From VFBF01 sp964530695 (GTDB taxonomy: Bacteria > Pseudomonadota > Alphaproteobacteria > Caulobacterales > Aquidulcibacteraceae): a stretch of DNA of 64,000 nt. Positions 26,134 to 34,403 of the stretch are shown here, piece after piece. The position numbers and the translations under genes were made by a program. The notes below the pieces were generated by a model. That model made no database searches. It was not told the DNA's origin and was given only the letters and a program-made list of their open reading frames with translations. Positions within the stretch are counted from its first letter, which is position 1; every line of letters begins with the position of its first letter. Location of the stretch: positions 3,702-67,701 of the forward strand of contig CAZGYQ010000005.1 in assembly GCA_964530695.1 (NCBI GenBank), given 5' to 3'.

Positions 26134-26973
26134 TCAATGGCGATCGGTGTCGCCGCCAGCATCGGGGGGAGGGGCTGCGCCGGTTTCGACATCCACGCTG
26201 GCGCGACGCCATTTTCGCAGATGGATTCCCGCGCGGCCGAAGGGGGTCGGTATCAAGGTGCGCACGGGCGGCGCCAGGTTGGAATTCTCCGCGAGCGCGA
26301 ACCATATCTCGCCTTCGGGTTGCCGGCGGCGGGCGTTCACGTCGGATGCGTTGAAGCCGCGCAGCTGCACGTAGCGCATGCGGCAGCGCAGGGCCGGGCC
26401 CTCATAGCCGCCGCCGTTGAAGCGGCGCACTTCGCCCCCGGAAAGCACAAGGTCGTAACGTGTGAGCCCGTCGAAGGTCGCATAGGCGCCTTCGCACCGC
26501 TGCGTGCGGGCGACATCCACCGCCATCGCCGCGAGCGAGGAGAGGGGGTCGCGCGCCGTGCGCCGGTCGTCGTCAGTCGCAGGCGGGGCGCCCCAGTCGC
26601 GATAGACCGGCGCAATCTGTGCGCTGAACGCCCCTTCTGGCGACATCTGCATGGACGTGGTGCGGCGCTTGCCGGAGTAGAAGTGGTCAAGGTCGTAGCG
26701 CTCCCAGCGCACGGCCCCATTGTCGATACGGCCCTCGGCGTCGGCGACGATGTCGGTGCGTTCGAAGAGGCGCAGGAGCCCCCCCGTGCGCATCGTGGCC
26801 TTCACGCTGTAATCGTCCGGGCCGGCGGAAATATCGAAGGTGACGCCGCCGAGCGGCGCGATGCCGAAGAGAGTGCCGTCGTACTCAAGCGCGAAGCGGT
26901 CCGCGTGCGCCGGCGTCGACCAGAGGGCCAGCGCGGCGGCGAAGGTCGCAAGGGGGCGAAGCCGCTTCTGCAT
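26134..26973 (-). CDS. DUF3108 domain-containing exported protein
   Basis: This 279-residue protein has a clear signal peptide (LATFAAALALWSTPAHA). The mature part matches the DUF3108 pattern: FALEYDGTLFGIAPLGGVTF, then a charged repeat-poor region with YDLDHFYSGKRRTTSM, and PFGRAGIHLRKW near the end. Members are periplasmic or outer-membrane-associated proteins of unknown role. It is expressed towards the tRNA-Leu gene. No operon partner is evident. Confidence 0.8.
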   Translation of the reverse strand: MQKRLRPLATFAAALALWSTPAHADRFALEYDGTLFGIAPLGGVTFDISAGPDDYSVKATMRTGGLLRLFERTDIVADAEGRIDNGAVRWERYDLDHFYSGKRRTTSMQMSPEGAFSAQIAPVYRDWGAPPATDDDRRTARDPLSSLAAMAVDVARTQRCEGAYATFDGLTRYDLVLSGGEVRRFNGGGYEGPALRCRMRYVQLRGFNASDVNARRRQPEGEIWFALAENSNLAPPVRTLIPTPFGRAGIHLRKWRRASVDVETGAAPPPDAGGDTDRH

Positions 26974-27014
26974 GAGACCCGCCCGCTACCGCGCGGCGAT
27001 GGCGCAAACAAGGC

Positions 27015-28178
27015 CTAGCCGTTCAGGAGGCCGTCCATCGGACGCACGCCGGCGCTGTCCGGGAATGCATTGGCGTCGCTGACGCCAAGGTGATCACGGA
27101 CAACCCCCTTGAGCACTGCGCGCAGATCGATCGTGGCGCGCAGGTCGCGGCCCTCGTTGAGCTGGTTCGGCGCAAGGCCCGGCCAGTCCGCGACAACGCG
27201 CCCGCCGCGCACGCCGCCGCCGAGCAGGAAAGCGGCAGCGCCCGTGCCGTGGTCGCAGCCGCGGTTGCCGTTCGGCGCAACGGTGCGGCCGAACTCGGTC
27301 ATCACCACCACCACCGTGTCGCGCCAGGTCGCGCCGAGGTCGGTCTTCAGCGCCGCCAGGCCCTGATCGAGCAGCGCGAAGTTGTTGGCGAGCTGACCCG
27401 CTTCGGCGCCCTGGTTGGCGTGGGTGTCCCAGCCGCCCATTTCCACCACGGCGGCTACAGGCCCCTGCGGCTGCTTGAGGAACTGGGCGGCGGCCTTGGT
27501 GATCGGCGCAATGGCGCGCGCGCCGGCGCGGGCGCCTGCGCCGCCCATCGCCACGCTGTTGGCGGCGATCGCGGACTCCAGCGCCGCTGCGAGGTCGGGA
27601 TCCCTGTGTCCGTAGAGGTCCATCAGGCGCGCGACCGTGTCGGCGTTCGCGTCCGGCAGCGGCGAGGGCGACCATGTGGCGACGGAAGCATCACCACGCA
27701 GGATCAGCGGCGCCTGCTGCGCGAGCGCAAGGCCCAGTTCGCGCCGGCCCGCCGCGCGTTCCGCAGGCAGCGCCCGGAGTGCGGCGTTGAGCCAGCCGGC
27801 GTTGCGCGCGTATGGCCGAACGCCGCCGGTCTCGAGCACGTTCTGCGCGTCGAAGTGCGAACGATCATGATAGGGCGTGCAGGTCGCATGAACGATCGCC
27901 GCCTCGCCGGCACGATACATCGCGTGCAGATTTTCGAACCGCGGGTGCAATGCGAACGTCGAGTCGAGCGCAAGCGTCTGCGCCTTCTGCTGCGCCAGTA
28001 CGCCGCGCGCGCTTGCATAGGCAGGATCGCCCACCGGGGGCGCGGCTGCGAGGCCGTCCATGCCGCCGCGCAGCACGACGACCACAAGCCGTTTCGACGT
28101 TGTCGCGCCAAACGCGAGCGCGGGCACGAAGAGCGACGCCGCGCCGGCGCCGACAAGAGTGCGTCGGGAGAGGTTCAT
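27015..28178 (-). CDS. DUF1501 family protein, Tat-exported
   Basis: This 387-residue protein starts with a twin-arginine signal (SRRTLVGAGAASLFV). DUF1501 proteins have an alkaline-phosphatase-like fold. VVVLRGGMDGL, YHDRSHFDAQNVLE, MGGWDTHANQG and MTEFGRTVAPNGNRGCDHGTG are diagnostic. The substrate is unknown. It overlaps the upstream DUF1800 gene by ATGA, and the two are commonly found together in bacteria, so they probably form a complex or pathway. Confidence 0.9.
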   Translation of the reverse strand: MNLSRRTLVGAGAASLFVPALAFGATTSKRLVVVVLRGGMDGLAAAPPVGDPAYASARGVLAQQKAQTLALDSTFALHPRFENLHAMYRAGEAAIVHATCTPYHDRSHFDAQNVLETGGVRPYARNAGWLNAALRALPAERAAGRRELGLALAQQAPLILRGDASVATWSPSPLPDANADTVARLMDLYGHRDPDLAAALESAIAANSVAMGGAGARAGARAIAPITKAAAQFLKQPQGPVAAVVEMGGWDTHANQGAEAGQLANNFALLDQGLAALKTDLGATWRDTVVVVMTEFGRTVAPNGNRGCDHGTGAAAFLLGGGVRGGRVVADWPGLAPNQLNEGRDLRATIDLRAVLKGVVRDHLGVSDANAFPDSAGVRPMDGLLNG

Positions 28179-29656
28179 CGCCGCTGGAACTCCGGACTGG
28201 AGAAGAGAATGACCATGCCCTGCATCGGGCTTTCCGCGCGCTGCACCGCCTGGCGGGTTTCCGCGGAAAACAATGGACCGAGCACGGCTTCCCCGATCGA
28301 TGCGGGCTCGATGTCCGCGCGCGATACCCGCGCCGCCAGCGCTTCGGCCCACTCGATGCGCTTCCACACGAGATCGCCCGAGAGCCATGGCCCCGCCGTG
28401 TCGGCCCATCCGTCGGGCCCTTGCGCGCGCCAGATCACCTGACCCATCGCGCCGCAGGCGTTGGCGCCGACGCCGGGCGGCAGCGCCTTGATGTCGAGGG
28501 CGCGCATGACGGAGATCAGATATTCTTCCGGTCGCTTGAACTTCACGAACGGGCCCGTCCACGCTTCGGGACAGTCGACGAGGGCTGTCATCGTGGCGCG
28601 CAGATCGCCGTCGCTGCGCGTGAACGCCTGCGCGATGCGATCCACGGCGGCGGGCGGAGGCGTATCGGCGATGTAGTGGCGCGCGAGTTTCGTTGCGATG
28701 AAGCGCGCGGTTGCGGGACGGCGCGCCAGATCCTGCAGCGCGGCCTCGCCCTGTGAGACCCCCGTGGGCGCATAACTCTTGCCGAGAAGCGTCTTGGCGC
28801 CCGGCTCATGCGCATCCGCGACGAAGGAGAAGAGCTGCGCGCCGCTGCGCGTGCCCTTCTGGTCCCCGAAGTAATAGCTCACGGGGGGGCGGTCGTAGGT
28901 CCAGCCGGTGATGATCGCTGCAAGCGCCTGCACGTCCGCTTGGGCATAGCCGCCGTCTACGCCGAGCGTATGCAGCTCGAGGATCTCGCGTCCGAGGTTC
29001 TCGTTGAGTCCAGTGGGACGGCCACCGGGTCCGAAGCCGAGACGCGGAATTGAGCGCGGGTCGCGCGCCCAGCGCGAATTCGGGCCGATCGACGACCAGT
29101 TGTCGAGATAGATGCCCATGCCGGGATGCTTCGTCGAAGCAAGCAGCATGTCCGCGAAACGACCGCCCACGTGCGGGCGGATCGCCTCCTTCTCGAACGA
29201 TGGCGGCATCGCGGCCGCCTGCGGCTTCATCGCCGAGACGGTGAAGTGGTTCGACCAGAAGTGGACGAGACGCTCGAATACCGGACGTTCCGTAACGAAG
29301 GCGGTGTCGAGACGCGCCTTCGTGGCGTCTTCGTAGCGCGCGCGGAAATGCTGGCGGAAGGCATCCTCGGTGGAAAGTTGCTGGATGTCCTCGCGGCTGA
29401 CGCCCTGGCGTTCGAGGCGCTGCTCCATGCGCTCGCCGTTGGCGCCTCGCAAACGCTGGGACACGTAGAATCGCCCGAAGGCGAGCACGTCATCTTCCGC
29501 GGGCGGCAAGGCGGCGATGGCGGGGGGCGGCGTGCGCTCCTGCGCCAGCTGCGCCTTTACCCAGCCGACCGGATCGCCCGCGATGGTGCGGAGTTCACCC
29601 GGTCGCGCGCCATACCCGAAGCGGTTGGCCGCCAGCGCGGCGCGTTCGAGGCTCAT
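28175..29656 (-). CDS. DUF1800 family protein
   Basis: This 493-residue protein has the DUF1800 pattern: RAALAANRFGYGARPGEL at the N-terminus, LVHFWSNHFTVSA, NLGREILELHTLGVDGGYAQADVQALAAIITGWT and RPEEYLISVMRAL. Function is not established. GGAGGAA precedes the ATG at 29656. It is translationally coupled to the DUF1501 partner. Confidence 0.9.
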   Translation of the reverse strand: MSLERAALAANRFGYGARPGELRTIAGDPVGWVKAQLAQERTPPPAIAALPPAEDDVLAFGRFYVSQRLRGANGERMEQRLERQGVSREDIQQLSTEDAFRQHFRARYEDATKARLDTAFVTERPVFERLVHFWSNHFTVSAMKPQAAAMPPSFEKEAIRPHVGGRFADMLLASTKHPGMGIYLDNWSSIGPNSRWARDPRSIPRLGFGPGGRPTGLNENLGREILELHTLGVDGGYAQADVQALAAIITGWTYDRPPVSYYFGDQKGTRSGAQLFSFVADAHEPGAKTLLGKSYAPTGVSQGEAALQDLARRPATARFIATKLARHYIADTPPPAAVDRIAQAFTRSDGDLRATMTALVDCPEAWTGPFVKFKRPEEYLISVMRALDIKALPPGVGANACGAMGQVIWRAQGPDGWADTAGPWLSGDLVWKRIEWAEALAARVSRADIEPASIGEAVLGPLFSAETRQAVQRAESPMQGMVILFSSPEFQRR

Positions 29657-29754
29657 GTCCGCCGTTCCTCCAGTCCCCACTGAAACGCGAGGGACCGGCG
29701 TTTCCGTCGGTTCCCGTCGAGGTGCTCCGGCGGAAGCGGATCAGACGCAGAAAC

Positions 29755-29781
29755 GCCGCGCCCTCCAGCGGAAAGCGCGGC
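29755..29781 (-). terminator. Hairpin downstream of the MBL-fold gene
   Basis: Reading leftwards, GCCGCGC pairs with GCGCGGC and is followed by GTTTCT, 24 bp after the stop at 29805. The T-run is short, so the call is moderate. Confidence 0.4.
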
Positions 29782-29804
29782 GCCTCAACTTGTTTCCAGC
29801 AAGC

Positions 29805-30797
29805 TCAGAGCGGGCGGACGTTCACTTCTCGCGAGGTGAGCGGCAGTTCGAGCATCATGCCGAGCTGCGCCGTCACGACATTGCCGACGCCCGCCGCCTT
29901 TGCTTCGCGCACCTGCATGTCGGCGAGGATCGGGTTTTCGCCGGTGTTGGTGAGCACAAGCGTGCCGGTGTTGGCTTGCGCCGCGCGCGCCGCCATTTGG
30001 GTGAGGCCCGGGAAGAAGCCGTCGCGCTCTTCGTCGATCGCGTGCAGCTGGGCGAAGCCTTCCGAGCTGGCGCCGTGCAGCACGACGTCCGCGTCGAGCT
30101 GGGCTTCAGCCCATTCCGCGCGACCGTCGCCGGCGACCACCAGACTACGGCCGCGGAAGTCGAACCGGTAGCCGACACGACCTGTGTAGGCGTCTCGCTC
30201 GGTGGTGAAGGCCGACACGACCAGACCATCGGCCTGGTAGACGATGACGTTCTTGCCGGGCTCCGGCGCGGGCGCCCACGGCTCAAGGCCGGAGGCGGGG
30301 CCCACGCCCATCGCGTCGTTCAGACCCTGCACCACGCGATGCGAATCCGTGGGGCCATAGACCGGCAACCGTTGGTTGTTGCGCTGCGGGGCGGCGTTCG
30401 CCCAGAGCATGTCGAGGTCGGCGTAGCGGAGCGGATCGGCGCCCGTCAGCAGCACGGCCTGCAGGCGTCCCAACGGGATGCCCTTGCGATCCAGCGCTTC
30501 GGCCGCGCCAGCGCCCGCGTCGACGATGAAGAGCTTGCCGCCAGCGGCCACCGCGAGGCACGGCTTGGGGCCGCGCGCTTCCATGGGGCCGGAGCCGACG
30601 CCGCAGACGACCGCGCGCAGCGCGTCATCGCCGAACAGGCTCGCCTCGTGCTCCTGCTGCTGTCCGACCTTGAAGCCTTCATAGGCTTTCGCGAGAGCCT
30701 CCTGGCCCTCCTGCGATTGTGACCCGATGACCCAACCGCTCCAGAAGAGGGCCGAGAGCGCCACGAAGGCGACCGAGCTAGTGCCAATCGAATTCAT
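29805..30797 (-). CDS. Metallo-beta-lactamase-fold protein lacking the metal motif
   Basis: This 330-residue protein has an N-terminal membrane anchor (about residues 8-25) and an MBL-like fold: KLFIVDAGAGAAEAL, a strand ending VLLT, VYGPTDSHRVVQGL and YRFDFRGRSLVVAGD. RNase Z-like relatives have HxHxDH right after VLLT. Here the segment at residues 116-130 is VLLTGADPLRYADLD, with no histidine. The later histidine positions are also not evident. It is therefore a probable pseudoenzyme or a non-metal relative. ATG at 30797 is chosen because of GGAG upstream and the hydrophobic segment. Confidence 0.75.
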   Translation of the reverse strand: MNSIGTSSVAFVALSALFWSGWVIGSQSQEGQEALAKAYEGFKVGQQQEHEASLFGDDALRAVVCGVGSGPMEARGPKPCLAVAAGGKLFIVDAGAGAAEALDRKGIPLGRLQAVLLTGADPLRYADLDMLWANAAPQRNNQRLPVYGPTDSHRVVQGLNDAMGVGPASGLEPWAPAPEPGKNVIVYQADGLVVSAFTTERDAYTGRVGYRFDFRGRSLVVAGDGRAEWAEAQLDADVVLHGASSEGFAQLHAIDEERDGFFPGLTQMAARAAQANTGTLVLTNTGENPILADMQVREAKAAGVGNVVTAQLGMMLELPLTSREVNVRPL

Positions 30798-30893
30798 CTC
30801 AAAACTCCGAAGTCGCTCTGTTATGCTTTCGCGCACAGTTCAATCCTTCAGCGCCTAACCAAGAACCGATTCTGGGTCGAGAGGGTTAATAAG

Positions 30894-31682
30894 TTGTTCA
30901 CAAGAGTTTTTGGTTCATTGACGGCGCTGCGTGCGCAACCGATCCCCGATCTTGCAGTCAAACGACTTGCAAAGCTCGGCGCGCGCGATTGGCCCATCGA
31001 CACAACGGGTGAGTCTTGCGCAGAGTCCATGCGGCGGATCGAGGCGTTCAATCTACGTGGCCGCAACCACTACGCGCATGATCGCAACCCGCCGTACTGG
31101 CGCGTCATCGACGGCGCCATCGACGCCCTTTGGCTGCGCGAGAGCGTCTGCGAGAAACTCGCGCGCATCGACGCGCGGCTGGCGCGCCACGGACTGCGCC
31201 TGCACGTCTATGACGGTTGGCGGCCAACGTCCGTGCAGGCCTATTTCCATGACGTCTGGATGCCTGAGGAGCTGCGCGCTCGCCGTCCGGATCTGCATGG
31301 CGTGGCGTTGCTGGAGGAGGTGGAGCGCTACTGGGCTGCGCCCACGGTCGATCCTGCGGCGCCCGCGCCGCACGCCACGGGCGGGGCGGTGGACTTGACG
31401 ATCGCATGGGAAGATGGCGAGCCGCTCTACATGGGCTGCATCTTCGACGACCCCACCGCGCTGGCGCACACGGACCGCTTCGAGCGCGCGTTCGATGACG
31501 CGGGGTCCTATTCCGCCGAGGAAGCCCGCGCCAATCGGCGCATGCTCTACTGGTTGATGCTCGACGAGGGGTTCGCGAACCATCCCGACGAGTGGTGGCA
31601 TTATTCCTGGGGCGACCAGATGTGGGCCAAGCAGACGGGCGCCGCCGCCGCGCTGTTCGGATTGGCGGAGCCGCCGCCATGA
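30894..31682 (+). CDS. D-alanyl-D-alanine dipeptidase, VanX/DdpX family (M15D)
   Basis: This 262-residue zinc peptidase cleaves D-Ala-D-Ala. The core motifs are YDGWRPTSVQ, the zinc motif PHATGGAVDLT (SxHxxGxAxD class) and the catalytic EWWHYSW. No export signal is obvious. The start is TTG at 30894 after GAGAGGG; ATG at about 31029 is possible but would remove part of the N-terminal domain. It overlaps murI by ATGA. Such genes outside vancomycin clusters generally serve peptidoglycan recycling or D-Ala use. Confidence 0.9.
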   Translation: MFTRVFGSLTALRAQPIPDLAVKRLAKLGARDWPIDTTGESCAESMRRIEAFNLRGRNHYAHDRNPPYWRVIDGAIDALWLRESVCEKLARIDARLARHGLRLHVYDGWRPTSVQAYFHDVWMPEELRARRPDLHGVALLEEVERYWAAPTVDPAAPAPHATGGAVDLTIAWEDGEPLYMGCIFDDPTALAHTDRFERAFDDAGSYSAEEARANRRMLYWLMLDEGFANHPDEWWHYSWGDQMWAKQTGAAAALFGLAEPPP

Positions 31683-32515
31683 CCCCTGCGCCGCGCAAGC
31701 GTGCGCTCGTGTTCGATTCCGGAGTGGGCGGGCTGTCGGTGCTCGACGCAATTGTCGATGCGGGCCTCGCCGTCGATCTCGACTACGCGGCCGACAACGC
31801 CTGGCTGCCCTACGGCGAAAAGCCGGACGCCGCGTTGGCGGCCCGCGTGCCGAGGCTGATCCGGGCGCTGGTTGATGAATGGGCGCCGGACGCTGTGGTC
31901 GTGGCCTGCAACACCGCCAGCACCATCGCCCTCGACGCAGTGCGCGCCGCAGTGTCGATTCCGGTGATCGGCGTCGTGCCGCCGATCAAGCCCGCGGCCG
32001 CCGCGACGAAGACCGGCGTCATCGGGCTTCTGGCCACGCCGGCCACGGTGGCGCGCCCTTACACTGATGAGCTGGTCGCGCGGTTCGCGCCGAACATGAC
32101 CGTCATCCGGTTCGGTTCCACCGCATTGGTGGGCGCCGCCGAACGCGCGCTCGCCGGCGAAGGCGTCGATCGGCGCGCCGTCGACGAGGCGATCGAGGCC
32201 CTGTTCGCGCACCCAAGGGGCGGGGAGCTGGATGTGGTCGCCCTCGCGTGCACGCACTTTCCGCTCCTGCGCGACGCGCTCGCCGCCGCCGCGCCGCGTC
32301 CTGTCGTCTGGCTGGACAGCGGGGCCGCTATCGCGCGCCGGTTGCAGGCGGTGCTGGGCATCGGGGAAGGGGCGGCGCGATTGCGCCGGGCAGCATTCAC
32401 TGCGCCAGCAGACGCACGCCTCTGGAAGGCGTTCGAGGCGCGCGGATTCGGCGCGCGGGCGCGAATCGACCCCAGCTTTTCGGTTGTTCCCGATACGGGC
32501 GAGCGATACGGCTAA
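31679..32515 (+). CDS. murI: Glutamate racemase
   Basis: This 278-residue enzyme makes D-glutamate for peptidoglycan. FDSGVGGLSV, the first catalytic cysteine in VACNTAS and the second in ACTHFPLL are all in place. ATG at 31679 overlaps the VanX stop (ATGA), suggesting coupled expression of D-amino acid enzymes. The short 3' gap before the restriction-like gene shows no strong terminator. Confidence 0.94.
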   Translation: MTPAPRKRALVFDSGVGGLSVLDAIVDAGLAVDLDYAADNAWLPYGEKPDAALAARVPRLIRALVDEWAPDAVVVACNTASTIALDAVRAAVSIPVIGVVPPIKPAAAATKTGVIGLLATPATVARPYTDELVARFAPNMTVIRFGSTALVGAAERALAGEGVDRRAVDEAIEALFAHPRGGELDVVALACTHFPLLRDALAAAAPRPVVWLDSGAAIARRLQAVLGIGEGAARLRRAAFTAPADARLWKAFEARGFGARARIDPSFSVVPDTGERYG

Positions 32516-32645
32516 TCGTCGCGCGAAGGGTGTGTCCAGTGCGCAACATTCGCACGCCCACGGAGCAAATTGCTGTGGGCGGCCTTGCTGCGTATCCGGG
32601 ACCCGTTAGGCATGCCGTACCAGTTCTTTGACAGGAGGCGCGCCG

Positions 32646-34376
32646 GTGGTGGAGCGCAAAAAAAAGCAAAAGCACGGTCTTGCTTCCGAAATTGTAAGTT
32701 TCGGTGAGTTGTTGTCGGGCGCGCAGTTCTTTGTGATGCCGTTTCTTCAACGTCCATACGAATGGACCACGCTTGAAGTCTCTGAAATGATCGGGGATTT
32801 GCTTGCGGCATCGAATGCAAACTACAAAAATTATATGCTCGGACAGATCATTGGTCTGCGCGGTCCGAACAAGGACATCGAGATCGTCGATGGCCAGCAG
32901 CGCCTCATCACAGTGGCCATCATCCTTGCCTACATGCGTGACCGTCTGGGCGGGCGAAGCACGAACCTGGACGGGGACCTGCAGGCGTGCATCCTCGCCG
33001 AAGGCCGTCCCCGGGTGACGCCGCGGCCGGTGGACGCGCTTTTCCTGCGTGACCTCTTCCAGTCGCGCGACAGCGGCACGCGGCTCGCGGCGGCGCTGGC
33101 GACGGCGGAACGGGAGCTGAAGGAGAACAAGGAGAGATCAGAGGCGCGGGCGAACGATCCGCAGGCGCTGATGCTCAACACCGCCCGTGTGGTGCGCATG
33201 CGCCTCGACGGCCTTGCGATCGATGCGCTCGCCAAGTTCGCGGACTTCATCCTCGACCGCGGCATCATCAACTTCATCGTCGCCGACGATCGCACGCAAG
33301 CGGCGATCCTATACCGAAGCCATAACATCCGCGGTCGCCGGGAATTGTCCACGGCGGATCTCATGAAACTCGAAGCGATCGAGAACACCGGGCTCGACGG
33401 CCAGATCAAGGAGAGGGTCGCGCGCAGCTGGGACGCGGCTGAAGATGCGCTTGGGCGCACGCTGTTTGCCGAACTGCTCGAGATGCTGCCCCTCCTTGTC
33501 ACGCGGGAGCTGACCAAGCGCCCTGGCGACCTCGACGAGTGGCGCAGCAAGATCTTCGGCGCGGTGAAAGCCGAAACCGTCATCCTCAACATGCTGCCGC
33601 TCTACGCCAGCATGATGACGCAACTCCTTTCCGGAGAGGTCGAGGCGGACTGCCGGAGTGAGGAGGACCGCCGCGCGCTTGAGGAAACCAACACCCTGCT
33701 CAAGGGATTGCTCTTCCTGCGCGACCGGCACTGGATCGCGCCTGCGATCGCCATCCTCTACACCCACCGCGAGCACCCGAAGTTCCTGTTGCGCTATTTC
33801 CGCGGCCTCGACAGGCTGTGCTTCGCCTGTTTCTTCGACGCCATCAAATCCGAGAAGCGGCATCAGCGCTTTGCTCGGATTGTCGCCGCCGGCGATGACG
33901 AGACGTTGCTCGCCGCCGCGTTCGACCTGAGCGCGGACGAAATGCAGATTGTGGCCAGACGCATTCGCGAACCCTTCGCACGCTACAACTGGCACCAGCG
34001 GGCGATGGCCGCGCGGGCAAACGCGGCGTATCCGGGCGGGCGCAGTTTTGGTCAGCAGGAAGACATTTCGGTCGAGCACATCCTGCCGGCCAAACATTGC
34101 TCCACCTGGGCTGGCAACGGGTGGACCGAGGATGCGGTCAAGGCGTTCTGCAACATGCTGGGCAATTTCGTCCTGCTCACCAAGGCGCAGAACAACAAGG
34201 CCGCACAGAAGACGCTGCCGGAAAAGGTGGAAGTCTATTTCAATACGGCCGGCGCGCCGATCCACGCGATGACCGAGGACCTGCGCGGCGCCACTGTGTG
34301 GACGGAGGCGGAGATCCGCGAACGCACGGAACGCCTTGTCCGCCTGCTGCTGGCTCAATGGAACATCGCCGCGTAG
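32646..34376 (+). CDS. DUF262-DUF1524 protein, single-chain GmrSD-like nuclease
   Basis: This 576-residue protein joins an N-terminal DUF262 domain (DGQQR at about 82-86, ParB-like nucleotide-binding motif, preceded by FVMPFLQRPYEW) to a C-terminal DUF1524 HNH-type domain (SVEHILPAK at about 475, LGNFVLLTKAQNNKA after it). GmrSD-type IV restriction enzymes use this pair to cut modified phage DNA. AGGAGG sits at 32633-32638, so GTG at 32646 is the best start. No methyltransferase or other defence gene is adjacent; role is inferred from family. Confidence 0.85.
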   Translation: MVERKKKQKHGLASEIVSFGELLSGAQFFVMPFLQRPYEWTTLEVSEMIGDLLAASNANYKNYMLGQIIGLRGPNKDIEIVDGQQRLITVAIILAYMRDRLGGRSTNLDGDLQACILAEGRPRVTPRPVDALFLRDLFQSRDSGTRLAAALATAERELKENKERSEARANDPQALMLNTARVVRMRLDGLAIDALAKFADFILDRGIINFIVADDRTQAAILYRSHNIRGRRELSTADLMKLEAIENTGLDGQIKERVARSWDAAEDALGRTLFAELLEMLPLLVTRELTKRPGDLDEWRSKIFGAVKAETVILNMLPLYASMMTQLLSGEVEADCRSEEDRRALEETNTLLKGLLFLRDRHWIAPAIAILYTHREHPKFLLRYFRGLDRLCFACFFDAIKSEKRHQRFARIVAAGDDETLLAAAFDLSADEMQIVARRIREPFARYNWHQRAMAARANAAYPGGRSFGQQEDISVEHILPAKHCSTWAGNGWTEDAVKAFCNMLGNFVLLTKAQNNKAAQKTLPEKVEVYFNTAGAPIHAMTEDLRGATVWTEAEIRERTERLVRLLLAQWNIAA

Positions 34377-34403
34377 CGCGCTCGCGCGTTCCCCTCCGTC
34401 TCT

